Part shown: piece by piece, positions 11,027 through 25,437 of the stretch
Layout: every line of letters starts with the position of its first letter
Position numbering within the stretch: position 1 is the stretch's first letter
Source: Rhynchospora pubera
Taxonomy: Eukaryota; Streptophyta; Magnoliopsida; Poales; Cyperaceae
DNA length: 64,000 bases
Direction of reading: 5' to 3'
Assembly (NCBI GenBank): GCA_028095005.1
Contig: CM051460.1
Location: 152,577,461-152,641,460, forward strand
Notes under the pieces: generated by a model
What the model saw: only the letters and a program-made list of their open reading frames with translations
Databases searched by the model: none
What the model was told of the DNA's origin: nothing
Position numbers and translations under genes: made by a program

Positions 11027-14000
11027 ATGACAGATTACAGTGAGAGGTACGATATGAACGGCGGCGGCGGAGGAGGAGGCGGCGGCGCCGATTACGACGA
11101 TTACGCAATGGCTTCTCCGCAAGATGAGAAGCCTCCAGGCTATGAGGAACACGGCGCCGATTCCAGATCCCAGGTATTTCCTACTTGTATTTTGAATTTT
11201 GGTTGAAATTGTGGTTCTAGAGATAGTTTTCCTAGGTGTGTTTGCTTCTTATTTCCTCAGGGGTGCAATCTGAGAGTTTTTCTTTTTTTATATTTTGAAG
11301 TTTTAGTTGATCTAGTGTTCACATAATTGGCTTGTATTTAAATTCTGTGAAAAGTGTATTTGAAAGTTATGTTGTTCTTAAATTGAATATGATGGAGTCC
11401 ACATAGACTTGGATGAAAGGGAAGCAAGGTTTAGGTCAGTTATTTACTAAGCTGGGTTATAAGTATGTGGGTGACACTTAAATCAGTGCAGATCTGGCTT
11501 CATTATATGTCAATTGCAGTTAACATATTTGGGTTGCATTTGCTGCATAATTTTTGTTAGATTGACTTTGAAAACCACAGTTTAATGAGGTGCTTCTGAG
11601 TCTACAGGCACCCCTTGTTTTGTTAGTTTAAAAAAAATTATCAGGGAGCAAGAGTTGTTCATTTGTATTTTGAAAGACCTATAGTGTTTTCAACCTACTG
11701 AACTAGCCTGCAAAAATCTGCAACTCCTTTTTATTTATTTGAAAATATTATGATTTTTGTTTTCTCCTTATCAGCAGGACTCAGTGCCCCGTGAAAGAAG
11801 TTCATCCAAAAGCCGGGATAGGGATAGGGACAGAGACAGGGACAGGGAAAAGGATCGTGACAGAGACAGGGAGAGAGACAAAGAAAGAGATAAGGATAGA
11901 GAAAGGGACAGGGAAAGAGACAAGGAAAGAGACCGAGATCGGGACAGGGAAAGGGACAAGGAGAGAGGAGATAGGGATCGCGACAGAGACAAGGATAGAG
12001 AGCGCCATCATAGAGACCGAGATAGAGATCGTGACCGCGAGCGTGATCGCCACCACAGAGACCGGGATAGAGATGATTATGACCGCCACAGGTATAGAGC
12101 TTTCTTTCATCCCAATTATTTAACAATACATGCAAATTTTATATGTGTTGATATGTCTGACTTAAACAGGCGTAGAGAGGGTGACAGAAGTAGAGAGGGT
12201 AATAGGAGGCACCGTTCCCGATCAAGAGAAAGATCCGAACTTAAATCTCGATCACGCTCCAGGTCCAGGTCACGTTCTCATTCGAAGAGGTAATACTTTT
12301 TGCTTCTTATTTCTCTCGATGCTGGATATATTCAGTTAGTACTTAGTTCTGAGAGCTGCAAGTGCTAAAATCAATTTGTTCTTCGTCTTTTGGTGAACTA
12401 CAGTTTTCATGTTTGTTTCCTGTTGTGAAGTAGAACAGTTTGAACTTGCGATAACGATGAAAAGATGGATGTTAAAAAGTTTGAAGTTGCTATAACCTTG
12501 AAAAGATGGAAATTACTTTAGATTTCTTCATTTTCTATTTTTTTGATTAATTTTAAAACTGACCTTCATTTCATATGGGTTGTCTTGTTCAGCTGTGTGA
12601 TAAGTAAATTAGAATATTTTGGGAAAAATTTCAATAGAAATTTGTAAGGGTTTAGTTATTGGAGCATTATGCTATAGTAATAGAATCTTCTAAGGATACT
12701 TGGTGTACACTATAAGGTCTGACATCTTGAGATTTTGTTGATCTATCTAATAAACATAATAATTTATGTAGCAATCTGTGTACTATTTTATTATTTTCTA
12801 ACAAATGTATCTCACAGCAAGCGTGTGAGTGGTTTTGACATGGCACCACCTGCCTCTGCACTTCTCCCAACTGCCACAGCTGCTGCTGTTCCAGGTATAG
12901 GTACAAATATTTGTTCTCTTCTTCATTTGTTTTGCTCTTTGTGCAGTGCTGCAATATTTATTTAGAGGAATGTTGAGATGTCCACTTGGTTATGGGTAAG
13001 CTAAAAAGCACATCAAAATTAGATAAGATTTGAAGATACAAGGATGGCTTGTTATTATGTTTTTGCTTAAATTCTATAGCAATTTTGTGGCCTAATACCA
13101 GATTACTGAACAATCTTTTGGTTGTTTTGTTTGTTTGTGGTGTTGTTTGTTTTTGTTTGTTTTGTATATAAATGTGGTACTAAAGAAGACAAGTCTTGGG
13201 CCCCCACTTTGCCCCAACTGTGCTGACTAATGGGGTGTGAGCCGACTAAGCTATTTTATACAAGTTGAGAGGTATCTGACGCATTTCGGTAAAATAAATC
13301 TTGTTAAGTCTTCAACTGGCGTGAAATTTTAATCATCTTAAATCTGTAGTTGGAGCATTGTAGATCCTTATTCCTCTGAATAATTTTGTGTATTATTCAA
13401 CTGTCTTAATTAAATTAATGAGAATAGAATGGACTTTCCTGGAGACAGTGAGCAGTGGTTGCAAAAATTGCATGTCTGCATGTGTTTAATTCATGACTAT
13501 TGTTATGAATTACAGGAAGTTCTATGTATATTTTGCTAGTTTGAAATGAGTCTAATATTAATTGAATGAACAGGTCAGCTACCTGGTGTCCCTGCTATTC
13601 CAGGAATGCTTCCGAATATGCTATCATTGCCTGGGCAGGTAATTTGTATTGCTTTTTGGAGCCTCTTGTTTTGATCACCTGGATGTAAGTTGCGGGGTGA
13701 AAAACTTGATCCACTGAAAATGATGTTAGAAGAAAATTCTTCTATTGGCATGTTCAGTAGCTTCATTAAATCTGCTGTTTAAGGCTGTTTCATTGCATCT
13801 TCTTTTTTTGTTGGTAACAAAAAAATATAGACATATTGAGGAAGGAAAATTTAGAAGATTCTTTTTGTACGGGAGCCTGGTTGATGCATCTGAGCAGAAA
13901 GGAAAATTGGAGTCCATATTTTAAATGCTCATTGCATACATTATAGGCGACAATAGTTGCAAAATGCTTATGATTTTTTTCTTTAATGGACTGATGTTAT

Positions 14001-17000
14001 TTCATACCTAAGGTGTACTTCTTTTGAGTTTGTTAACTTGTGCTGTTTGAGTCCATGTATGTGTAGTACCACTAAGGTACAGTTTTAATGAGTTTGTTAC
14101 CACCAAGGTATTGCCCCCCCCTCCCCCCAAAATTTTTTTTTAGCATGTGCTGTTTGAGTTCAGGGACCTTTTTTTTTTTTGCTTTTACAAATAAGTTTGG
14201 CAGCCTATTCATTCTTTAATAATTTGTTATCCTGTTTTCCTGTCCAAATGAAATTTCGGTGCTACTTGCTAATATTCTATGTTTAATTTTGTGCAGTTTC
14301 CTGCTCTGCAAATGATGCCAGTGCAAGCCATGACTCAACAAGCTACGCGCCATGCACGCCGTGTATATGTTGGCGGTCTCCCCCCAACTGCTAATGAGCA
14401 GGTATATTTTCATGTTGTATTCTTTTTCATATTAACGATCGGAATTAGAAGTTACAGAAAGTTTAATTTTCAATCATCAAGAAAGCTAATGAGAGGCCAG
14501 TCCAATCGGTATGTTTTTCTTAATCAGTGAATTTGCATCTGCTAGTTCAACAAAAGCAGATTGATAGGATGCCGTTGCTTTTATCATGTTATTATCTAGT
14601 TGATTTTTTATCTGTCGTGATTTAGTGTGGTTATCTTTGGATGAGGGATGATTCCTAAAAATTGGTTAATTCGTACAGGATTAGGGTTCATGGTGGTTCA
14701 TTACAGGTAGATGTACTTTTGTGTGTTTTTTCTAGTTGTGGATTTGACTGAAATGTTGTTCATCTTTCTTTATTTTTGCAGTCGGTTGCTATTTTTTTCA
14801 ACCAGGTAATGAATGCTATTGGAGGGAATACTGCTGGTCCAGGTTAGTCCTTCGGTTACTTTGCAACCACTTTTTTTTAATTTGCTTTCTTACCCTTTTT
14901 CAGTATATTTTTTAAACTTAATCCTCATTTGTGCAGGTGATGCTGTTTTAAATGTGTATATCAACCATGACAAGAAGTTTGCTTTTGTTGAGATGAGATC
15001 TGTTGAAGAAGCAAGCAATGCTATGGCATTGGATGGAATAATCTTTGAGGTTTGTGCCTTGTGGGAATTCATTTTACGCATGCATGGAATTTTCCTGCAC
15101 ATCTTTGCAAAACCAAAAAGGTCCAGCTGCCAAATTGAACTTATATTTAGATGCTACTGTTACCACTATATACATGACAATATTTGTTTGTCCTCTATTT
15201 TGTTAAGACTTGACCTAAATTTCCCCTTAAACTGGCAGCTATTAGTCTAAATAAAGGATATTAGAGATTATTTGGGACAACAGAAAATTGAAGTTGGTAT
15301 TTCATATAGGGGTCACTCAGAGATGTTAACGATTTTGTGGTGGGTACATGGAACTTTCAGATTGACACTCTTTTATTCATGTTTTTTTTCTCTCTTAGGG
15401 TGCTCCAGTTAAGGTGCGGCGACCAACTGACTACAATCCATCACTAGCAGCAGCATTGGGACCAAGTCAACCAAACCCAAATCTCAACTTGTCTGCTGTT
15501 GGGCTGAGCCCAGGTTCTGCTAGTGGTCTTGAAGGTCCTGATCGTATCTTTGTTGGGGGGCTTCCCTATTACTTTACTGAGGCCCAAGTGAGGGAGCTCC
15601 TTGAGTCGTTTGGCCCATTAAGAGGGTTTGATCTGGTCAAGGACAGAGAAACTGGAAACTCGAAGGGGTATGCATTTTGTGTGTACCAGGATCTCTCTGT
15701 GACAGATATCGCATGTGCTGCACTTAATGGGATAAAGATGGGGGACAAGACTCTTACTGTTAGACGGGCCAACCAGGGGCAACTTCAGCCCCGGCCTGAG
15801 CAGGAGAGCATCCTTCTTCAGGCTCAGCAACAAGTTGCTTTACAGGTTAAGATTTTTTTTTGTTTACTTTGGTACCTGTTAATATGTGAAATTAACTGAC
15901 CTTACTCTTCCTTCTAATTTGATTCATTAGAAATCTATAATTATCATTTCTAGAAAAGGTATTTCTTATCATAATAGATAGGATATACAGTGCAGTAGTC
16001 ATAAAATTAGGTAAATTTAGTAATTTGAAACTAAAAAAAATTGTTGGTTTTCTAATATATACAACTCTTTGGTTTGTTATTTGTTGTTTAAACTGGGCTT
16101 TAATACTTGTTTTATTGACAAGTTATACCTTATATTGTGACAGAAACTTGTCTTTCAAGGGGGAGTTGTCCCCACAAAAGTTGTGTGCTTGACTCAGGTT
16201 GTCACCCCTGATGAACTAAGGGATGATGAAGAGTACGAAGATATACTGGAGGATATGAGGACAGAAGGGGAAAAATATGGTAAACTTTGTTTATTCTCAA
16301 TTTAGTCTCAACTACTACTATTACAATTTTGGTTTTGACCTCCCTACTGAACTAGTATTTTGTTTCTTTGTCCTGTGTTTGTTTTTACAGTCTTCTTTAT
16401 AATCCACAATATGCCATTGACCAATCAAAATGGGGGCTTCTTAACTTATTGGAGATTTGTTTCTTTTTCAAGTTACTTTTCTTCGGTAGCTCTATCATGC
16501 TTATTGCAGATCTGATGTGTTTTCTTTTTTTTCCCCCTCTCTCTCTCTCTCTCTTTCTTTGCTTAGGTAAACTGGTGAAGGTTGTCATACCCCGGCCTAG
16601 TTCTGATGGTCAGGAGGGTCCTGGTGTTGGAAAGGTCAGTGTATGGGAACAAATGCATATTTAATACAGAACTTGTGACAAAATTTCTTTTTACCTGTCC
16701 CTTTACATCGTGGATTTTTTCTTAACTGCAGTTTACTGTTTTGCTTAAAACATCATTGGTAGAATCTAGTGAACTTTTAATAGTTCCAGCGTAGGCCATA
16801 TTTCCTAAGCAAATCATAATCCCAAATTATTAAAAAGTGTATCCTACACAGCAGTCAGCTTCTGCACGATATAATATTGAATTTTGAAAATCTTGAAAAT
16901 ATAATTTTGTTTATAATTATATTTGCAAATTTCCAAATCGGGTCAAGTATTAAGAACAGGGACAATGGAATCCAAAGCTACTTGAAATATTATAGACATT

Positions 17001-17174
17001 GTCTATGTATTGCTAGTGTTTCTTATTTCAATGTAGGTATTTCTGGAGTACGAAGACACAGATGGATCATCAAAAGCAAGGACAGGGCTGCATGGAAGGA
17101 AGTTTGGTGGAAACCAAGTTGTTGCCGTCTTCTACCCAGAGAACAAGTTTTCTCAGGGTGAATATGATGCCTAG
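11027..17174 (+). CDS. U2AF65: U2AF large subunit (U2AF65-type splicing factor)
   Basis: Twelve exons: 11027-11173, 11778-12091 (or from 11775), 12170-12289, 12818-12894, 13574-13638, 14297-14401, 14782-14842, 14937-15049, 15399-15845, 16144-16279, 16567-16634 and 17037-17174. All junctions keep frame and give about 596 residues. The protein binds the polypyrimidine tract of introns and helps recruit U2 snRNP in the nucleus. An acidic glycine-rich N-terminus is followed by a long Arg/Asp/Glu/Lys-rich, RS-like region (about 50-195). RRM1 follows (RRVYVGGLPP, from about 263), then RRM2 (DRIFVGGLPYYF, from about 382). The C-terminal UHM ends with GRKFGGNQVVAVFYPE. Exon 2 is low-complexity and creates long spurious frames on the other strand. 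The start gives the acidic MTDYSERYD N-terminus. No defect was seen. Confidence 0.93.
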
Positions 17175-18310
17175 ATGGTGTTATGGTTTATCCAACACTG
17201 TACTGTCCTCATTTGCACTCTTGTAGAATTTAGACCTCCATATGAAGCTTAGTGACTTCCAAGTCTAATAGATATAGCTTCTTTATATTGTGGATGTGTT
17301 TTTAGGTGTGTTTTTAGTGTGATCAGACTTGTATTACACAATTTGGAAACTAATTATTTTGAGAAGCAACTTTTGTGACAGTTATCTTTGCAATTTAACT
17401 GAAATGCTACTTGATGGTGTTTTTCTTTTTGAATGTTTGAAACGATTTAGTGGAAATGCCCAATTGTTTGAGGTTGAAGTTGTTGAAAGAGGTATATTGC
17501 TGGTATGATCATATTGTAGTAACTTATAATGGTTTAGGGTATTTCCGACTGAAGCTTCAGGATACGTGAACATTTTCCTAATTTATACCGCATGTAATAT
17601 GGTAGCAATTAGATCTCTAGTACTAAAGCAGTATTCAACCTCTTCTGTTCAATGCCGATACTGGGTTAAGTTGATATTAGAAGAACTGAACTATACATCT
17701 TTACGTCGTCCTCAAGTACTTCCAAAGCAGTATTTAACTTTCTGAATCTCTCTTAAGACTTTTGGAATATTTAGTTTACTTCATCATAATCGTTAATTGC
17801 AAGGTGCATGTAGTAATTTATTTGAATATTTGATTGATTTGACATAAATAGGGGTGAGTGTTTGCATAGCATTATCTTTGTCATGCGGTCATGCCAAAAT
17901 TTGTTTGCAGTTGTCCACTTTTGATGAATTGCAGGTAAAAAAAATTTTGGAGTAAACTTAGAGGTGACTCTTGCAATGTAAATAACAAGCCCGAATATTA
18001 TTTGTAGAAAAGCACAGCAACGCATCAGGTGTTGTTCAATCAAATGGTTTCTATACCTGATTATGCTGTCAACACTGACTGAACCCATACAGTGATGAGT
18101 ACAAGAGAAGCCCCTCGGCGAAAAGAATAAAACTTTCGGTTCTATGACAGTTTTAAAGTACTTCTGTATTCTCACTTCCCACTTGGCAGGTCGATTGATC
18201 TTGTATGACAATTAAAGTTATTATTAAACAAATCTGTACATGTACAGGGAAGATATTATTAAACAAATAATTATTAGTTTTTATTTATCATGTACAACAA
18301 TGGAAGTTAA
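17175..18310. other. U2AF 3' flank and spacer of segment A
   Basis: No gene is seen. The stretch is paralogous to 36009-37243 in segment B, and its distal part (about 17800-18240) is paralogous to 57545-58176 in segment C. Segment B lacks about 300 bp here (roughly 17915-18215 of this copy). Confidence 0.75.
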
Positions 18311-19478
18311 CGCTATGTTTGGTTCGGTGGTAGAGGATGGAATGGAAAGTAAAATATAGAGAGGAAAGGGATGGGAGGGAATGGAAAGAGAATTCAATTT
18401 ACTTTTTGTGTTTAGATGAATAATGAAGGGAAGGAAAAAATAATTTTATTTTCTCTCTTCTCTCTTGTTTGGATTATTAATTTAACAAGGGTAAAATAAG
18501 TCAAATTGACAAATTTACCCTCTTATCCTTCAATTCAATCATCTCAAAAGTAAAATATTGTATGAACAAAGCAAAATAAAAATAATTCTTATTCCAAATG
18601 AGTTGAAACCATAATACCTGAAAATTGAAATTAAACAGAAAGCATTATTTTATTGTTGAACTTAAGAGCATGATATTCAATGAGCACAAGCAATATTTAT
18701 ATATCATTTTAATTTATTCGTAAATTGATACGAATAACAGAAAGCATTTCTTTTTACGTAACCTAATGCTCAATTTTTTTTTTTTTTGTATTTTCAATTA
18801 ACTAGCTTTCAGTGCAAATGCTTTATTATTTTAATTCATAAATATCAACAGAGAAATTATCAAGAACAAAACAAATTTCATAAATCCATGAGATCATTTT
18901 ATTTGAAAATCCATGTTCTATCTAATACCAATTATCAATAGTTCAATACATAAGAACTAGACTATAGAATTAGAAGGAAATTGGAAACAAAAAAGACGAG
19001 TAACTGCAACCTAATTGCAAAGATTACCCAATTAATGTTAGAAATTAGTAAGGAAATTGAAAAAAAAAAAGATGAGTACCCGTCCAAAACTAAAAGCACT
19101 GAAGTCATGGTGCTAGTAGTTTGGTCCTCCTCTTGGCAACATAATAAACTTTTTTTTAAAAAAAAAAGATGGAGAAAAGTATAGCCTACATAAAAATATT
19201 TCGCTTGGTGAACATTGAACAAAAAGACAAAAGTCTAAAAATGAAACAAAAGGAAAGGGGCACTCGCTGTCACCGCTAAAATTATCGCTCCAAAGTTTTT
19301 CTTTTCCCTTCATTCTCCTCCGAATCGGAGGAGAACTATTTGTATAGGAGGGAAATTATATATTTCCTTCGCTGAAAATTTACTCTCCGTATTCCCTTCC
19401 ATCGAAACAAAGAAAAATGGTAAATTTCACCTCCGTTATCTTTCCTTCCCACTCGGTACCCTCCATCCAAACAAAGTG
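18311..19478. mobile_element. Harbinger/Tourist-like non-autonomous element
   Basis: The ends CGCTATGTTTGG and CCAAACAAAGTG are inverted repeats flanked by the trinucleotide TAA (18308-18310 and 19479-19481). The equivalent position in segment B (about 37243) lacks the element, which confirms the insertion. It is purine-rich inside its left end (GGAATGG motifs) and pyrimidine-rich inside its right end, so the inverted repeats extend imperfectly. No transposase is recognisable. Confidence 0.75.
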
Positions 19479-19655
19479 TAAAAGTTACACCCATTCCACG
19501 TGAACAAACTGTTATACCTATTTAAGATTTGTTCGCATGTATCTACATTTCCAGAATTCCAGGGAAAACAATGCTTCCAAAAATAAAAAAAAGCCAAACA
19601 AAATGTATCCCACTGAAATCTTGGGAAGTGATATGCCTACCATCCACTTATCCAG

Positions 19656-20809
19656 TTAGGCATTTTTCTGCTTCTTAGCAGATTTTGGAAGGTTGTATAA
19701 AATCAATCCGAGTAACAAAACTGAAACGCCAAGCACAAATGAGGGGCTTAATCTTGACTCTTGAGCCATGCGGTATGTATGGTAATGGAAGAGAGAGAAC
19801 ATAAATTGATATAGGCACTGCAGACATAAACATGAAGGAAAATGTAGTAGATTATCAGTATCATCAAGGGAAGGTGGGAGAGGGAGTCAGGGAGAGGACC
19901 TGCTAATATAGAGGTAAGGGAAGCAACTAAGGCAGATGACATCTTCACCAGATTTGGCATTGATATAATTAAATTAAAGACCATGTTTGCTGTTATGAAT
20001 GGGAGTGGAAGAAATGGAGCTCCATCACATGCTGGAAAAACAAACTTTTTAACAAACTAACAATATATAAATCACTAAAAACGAAGGTTCTTTTCCTGTT
20101 AATTTTCTGTTTATTTGGAGCTTTTCGAAATGAACTAGAGGCCTAAAACACAAATGACAGGTCTGGTACTGTTACCTGAATACTTGGTTATTAATTTATT
20201 ATCAAACTTACCTACTTGATTATCGCCAGTATTTAAGAACACATGAAGCCCCATCATTTAGGTATGCAGGGAAATCACCAAATCGAATCCCTCTCAAGTT
20301 TGAAAGAAATGGCAAAAGAAGAAAAACAAAAAGTGCCTGTATATTAAAACTTAATATTCAGACCAAGTAACATTGAGACGAATTAATTATAACATAACGC
20401 CCCAAAAGGGGCAATTATATAGGATGCAATTTACCAGACAATACTCAAACAATCCCTACTTTTTTTTTTCTTCTATTCAGTACAAGAAGGATGTTTATGT
20501 ATGGCTCTCTGACTGCGTCACTTCATTTTCTTTTCTTTTTCTTCTTTCTTGTCTTTTGCTGATTCTATGAGGTGGCATTTCCTAGTCGAAGTTTATTATA
20601 GTGTCTTATAGCACCAAATAAAAATATAGATACCAGAAAATATTGTTGTCACTTGGCCATTTCTATAGTCTACCAAATAGTGTAAAAATTAATAAAACTT
20701 GACTTCATTATATTAAAAGGTATCAGACTCTGAATCTACTAGGCATGTAAAGGAACCACCTGAAAGGCTGAGCCAAATGAGTTGACCACAAAATGTCTGA
20801 CCGTTTTCC
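19656..20809 (-). pseudogene. Broken 3' half of a CRT-like transporter gene (CLT), segment A
   Basis: This region is paralogous to exons 7-10 of the CLT gene at 37366-41629. Exons 1-6 are absent; their place is taken by the copia element and hAT debris. The first remaining exon has lost one T in the TTTTT run (DIFVVN segment), which shifts the frame, and its acceptor CAG has become CAA. The last exon carries a 7-bp insertion near 19753-19760. A further 6-bp insertion lies in the MVFN segment. It cannot encode a working transporter. Confidence 0.85.
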
Positions 20810-21632
20810 TTGTGTGGAAAGTATGATGCAGAAGTTACATACAAAAAATATCATAGTAACAAATTGCCTTGATAAAATTAAATACCATATATAGTACTAA
20901 CTTACTAGGAGTTTTAAGAATAGTAAGATCATGTTAGGACCTCGTGGGACTCGGAAAACTACCTACTATTAGCATTACATTTTGAAAGCACTTCAGTTGT
21001 TGGTGGGTAAGGTACCAGACACTGATATGTGATCTAGACATCCAATTAATTAAGAGCTGATTGTAGCCTCTTTCTTTCTTTCTTTCATTTTTTTTTGGAG
21101 ATGTAAAGAGGGTTGAACTTTACTATCAAAACATCAATTTACCATCATAAACAACAAGTACTCAACTGTTGTAAAATAAGGTGGAAGAAAGAAATAATGA
21201 ACAATATATCAAGAGTAAGTAAGACAATATTCTCAATCACAAATTTCAGAATTTTATTCTCTCATTCCAACCATACATATAAATGTACAATGCCTCTATT
21301 TATAGGCTACAAAAAAATATCTCACATAATGACAATAAATAGGTACTGGAGATCATGGATATAAATGTGTAGTGGAGATAAATGCTTAGTGGGAATATGA
21401 AGATTAACAATCCACATAATTATTTAATTTCATAACACTTCCCCTTGGATGTTCATCTTTGATTATACACTATTAATATGATACTTCAGGATCAATATTA
21501 ATATGGTACTTCTGGACCAATTTATCTGCCTCATTAAAAACCTTACCAAAAAAAAACCCATTGGGATAAAAACTTGGATAAGGGAAAAAGAGTGCAGTGT
21601 GTATAATACTTCCCCTCATTTTAATATTATTG

Positions 21633-24600
21633 GATATCCTTTAGTCGATGTAGACCTATCTTCTTTCTGAGTTGTTCAAAAACACTTGTTGGTAAAGATT
21701 TTGTGAATAGGTCGGCCAAATTATTGCATGATTGGATTTTTTGAACATCTATTATACCATCCTTTTGTAGATCATGTGCCCAGAAGAATTTTGGTGCAAT
21801 GTGCTTAGTTCTATCTCCTTTTATGTATCATTCTCTTATTTGTGCTATACATGCTGCATTATCTTCATATAATAGAGTAGGATTTTCTTTGATATTTTCA
21901 AGCCCACATTCTTCTTGAATATTTTGGATAATTGACCTTAATGAAACACATTCCCGACTTGCTTCATATAAAGCAATGATTTCAGCATGATTTGATGATG
22001 TGGCAGTTAGAGTTTGCTTTATAGACCGCCATGAAATTGCAGCTCCACAATAAGTAAATATATATCCTGACTGAGATCGCACCTTATGCGGGTCTGACAA
22101 ATAACCTGCATCTGCATAACCAACTAGATTGAATTTTGAATTCTTTTGATAGTATAGTCCCATATCACGAGTTCCGCAAAGATAACGAAAAACACCTTTA
22201 ATTCCATTCCAATGTCTTCGGGTTGGTTTGGAACTATATCTTGACAATAAATTTACGGCAAATGCAATATCAGGTCTTGTATTATTTGCAAGATATAATA
22301 ACGCGCCAATTGCGCTTAAGTATGGTACTTCATGACCAAGTACTTTTTCATCATTTTCTTGGGGACGAAAAGGATCATTTTCTACATTTAATGATCGTAC
22401 AACCATTGGTGTTCTCAAAGGATGAGCTTTATCCATATTGAATCGTTTTAGTATTTTTTCTGTATAATTTGATTGATGGATAAATATTCCATTCTTTAGG
22501 TGCTCGATCTGCAGGCCGAGACAAAATTTAGTTATTCCAAGATCTTTCATTTCAAACTCTCTTTTCAACAATTTTGCAGTATTTTTGATCTCTTCAGGAG
22601 ATCCAATAATATTTAAATCATCAACATAAACTGCAACTATTGCAAAACCTAAATTTGATTTTTTAATAAAAACACATGGACTAACTACATTATTTTTATA
22701 TCCTTCTTTTAAAAGATACTCACTAAGTCGATTGTACCACATTCGACCTGATTGTTTTAGTCCATATAAAGATCTTTTCAATTTTATTGAGTACATTTCT
22801 TTAGGTTTTGATCTATATGCTTCTGGCATTTTTAATCCTTCAGGGATTTTCATATATATGTCACTATCAAGTGAACCATATAAATAGGCTGTGACAACAT
22901 CCATAAGTTGCATTTTTAGATTTTCTGTGGCTGTGAGACCTATTAAAAATCTGAGAGTTATCGCATCCACTACAGGTGAATACGTTTCTTCATAATCTAC
23001 TCCATATATTTGTGTAAATCCTTGTGCCACTAATCTTGCTTTGTATCTCACAATTTCATTTTTCTCATTTCTTTTGATGGCAAATACCCATTTGTAACCT
23101 ACTAGGTTAACATTTTTGGGTGTTTGGACTACTGGTCCAAATACTTGTCATTTGTCAAGTGAATTTAATTCATCTTGTATGGCATCTTTCCATTTAGGCC
23201 AATCATTTTTGTGCCTACATTCTTCTATGGTTTTGGCACATTATTCTCTTCGTTTATAACATCACTAGCTATAGCGAATGCAAATATTTCATCTACATGA
23301 GTTTCATTTCTATTTAATATTGTACCAGTTTTTACATAATTTATAGAAATCTCATAATCATTTGGTACTTCAGTTTCTTCTGGAATTTCATCAACTTCTT
23401 CTGGAGTTTTAGTTTCTTCTGGAACTTTATTAATCTCTTCTGGAACCTTATAAACCTCTTCTAGGATTTTACCAACTGCTTTATTCTGTTCTTTTCTTTT
23501 ACGTGGATTTACATCCTTAGAACCAATTGGTCTTCCACGTTTCCTACGCTCATGAGATTCATTTGATATTTTTGTAATATCTATTCGAGCATGTGCATTT
23601 ATAGCTGGAACATGTGATTTAGTGACTCTATTTATATCTGTGAATGTGTCAGGCAATTCATTTGCAATTCTTTGTAAATTTATAATCTTTTGAACTTCAA
23701 GTTCACATTGACCACTTCAGGGGTCAAGATAAGATAATGATGAATTTCATGTCACTTGTTTATCCAGTTTTTGTTTTCCTTCCCCTAAATTTGGGAATAT
23801 TGATTCATCAAAGTGACAATCAGCAAACCTTGCTGTAAAAACATCTCCCGTTAATGGTTCTAAATATTTAACAATAGAAGGAGAGTTAAAACCAATATAA
23901 ATACCCAATCTTCTTTGAGGTCCCATTTTTGTGCGTTGTGGAGGAGAAATTGGAACATATATTGCACAACCAAAAACTTTTAAATGGGACAAATTTGATT
24001 CTCTTCCGGAGACCAATTGTAACGGGGAATACTTATGATCAGCAGTTGGCCTTAATCTAATTAGTGCAGCAGCATGTAATATTGCATGTCCCCATGCAGA
24101 AGATGGTAAACTAGATTTCATAAGTAAAGGTCTAGCTATTAACTGTAGCCTTTTAATAAACGATTCTGCTAGACCGTTTTGTGTATGAACATGTGCCACT
24201 GAATGTTCCACAGTAATCCCAATAGACATGCAATAATCATTAAAAGCTTGGGATGTAAATTCTCCTGCATTATCAAGTCGGATTCTTTTAATTTGATAAT
24301 CCGGAAAGTTGGCTCTCAATTGGATAATTTGTGCTAATAATCTAGCAAATGCAACATTTCTTGTTGCCAATAAACACGCATGTGACCAACGAGTTGATGC
24401 ATCAATTAAAACCATAAAATATTTAAATGGTCCACATGGCGGTGTTATAGGCCCGCATATATCTCCTTGAATTCGTTCTAAAAATGATGGAGCTTCAGGT
24501 CCAACTTTATTTGGAGATGGCCTAGTAATTAATTTTCCAAGAGAGCATGCTTGGCATGTCAATTCTTTTGATAACAGGATCTTCAGGTCTTTCAGGGGAT

Positions 24601-25126
24601 GCCCATTTGCAATTTCTATTATTCTCCTCATCATTATATTTCCTGGATGACCCAATCTATCATGCCATAATGCAAATAATTTTGGATCAACTAACTTCCG
24701 GTTAGTAACCATATTTGATTCTATTGCACTTATATAAGTACCATATAATACATTAGACAATGCATGTAATTTTTCCATAATCCTTTTCTGACCATTTATG
24801 ATAGATACGATATGAAGATATTCGCAATTTCTTTCATTCATAGTTTCAATATGATAACCATTCTTTCTAATATCTTTAAAACTTAGTAGATTTCTTCTGG
24901 ATCTACTCGAATATAATGCATCATCTATTATTAGTTTTGTTCCTTCAGGTAACAAAATACAAGCTCTTCCGGAGCCTTCAACAATATTGCTTGAGCCAGA
25001 TATAGTTTGAATATTAGTCATACCGGAATGCAACTGCAAAAAGTATTTCTTACTTTTTAATATTGTATTTGTAGTTCCGCTATCAACCAAACATGGATCA
25101 TCTTTAATTAATATCGCGTCAGTCAT
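21633..25126 (-). pseudogene. copia pol (protease, integrase, RT, RNase H) with stops and a frameshift
   Basis: The first open block (25126-23747) has the protease motif DSG at residues 15-17, the integrase zinc site H155, H160, C191, C194 and the catalytic triad D222, D285, E321 (D35E). The RT block (23051-21828) has YVDD about 142 codons in, and RNase H follows (ATSSNHAE). Opal stops interrupt the frame at 23747-23749, 23717-23719, 23148-23150 and 21828-21830, and a frameshift lies near 23235. Similarity to the copia pol end continues past the last stop to about 21633. All catalytic residues checked remain, so the breaks are few and probably recent. Confidence 0.92.
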
Positions 25127-25437
25127 TTTTCCTTGAAATAAAAAGAAAGTAAAAATAAAATTTACTTTTATTTATTAACATATTCATAATATAAAAATTA
25201 AACATAAATTAAAAATTCCTACAATGAAACTTGAAAACATTATTTAGATGTACTGCTGGTATGCTATAAATATTTTGTTATACCACATATGTCATAAACA
25301 TCTTCAAGATGTTTTTCTTTGAACGTACTGCTGGTACATTTTTCTTTTGTTATCAATATCTTGTTATAATGAGTTTTTTATTTTGATAGTCATATTTTTT
25401 TCTTGAAAGACTCTTCAAGAGTACTAACATGATTTCA

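Noticed and set aside
11731..12135. Long open frames on the minus strand and in other plus frames over U2AF exon 2
   Set aside because: They mirror the low-complexity Arg/Asp codons of the RS-like region; residues are monotone and no start context or family is visible.
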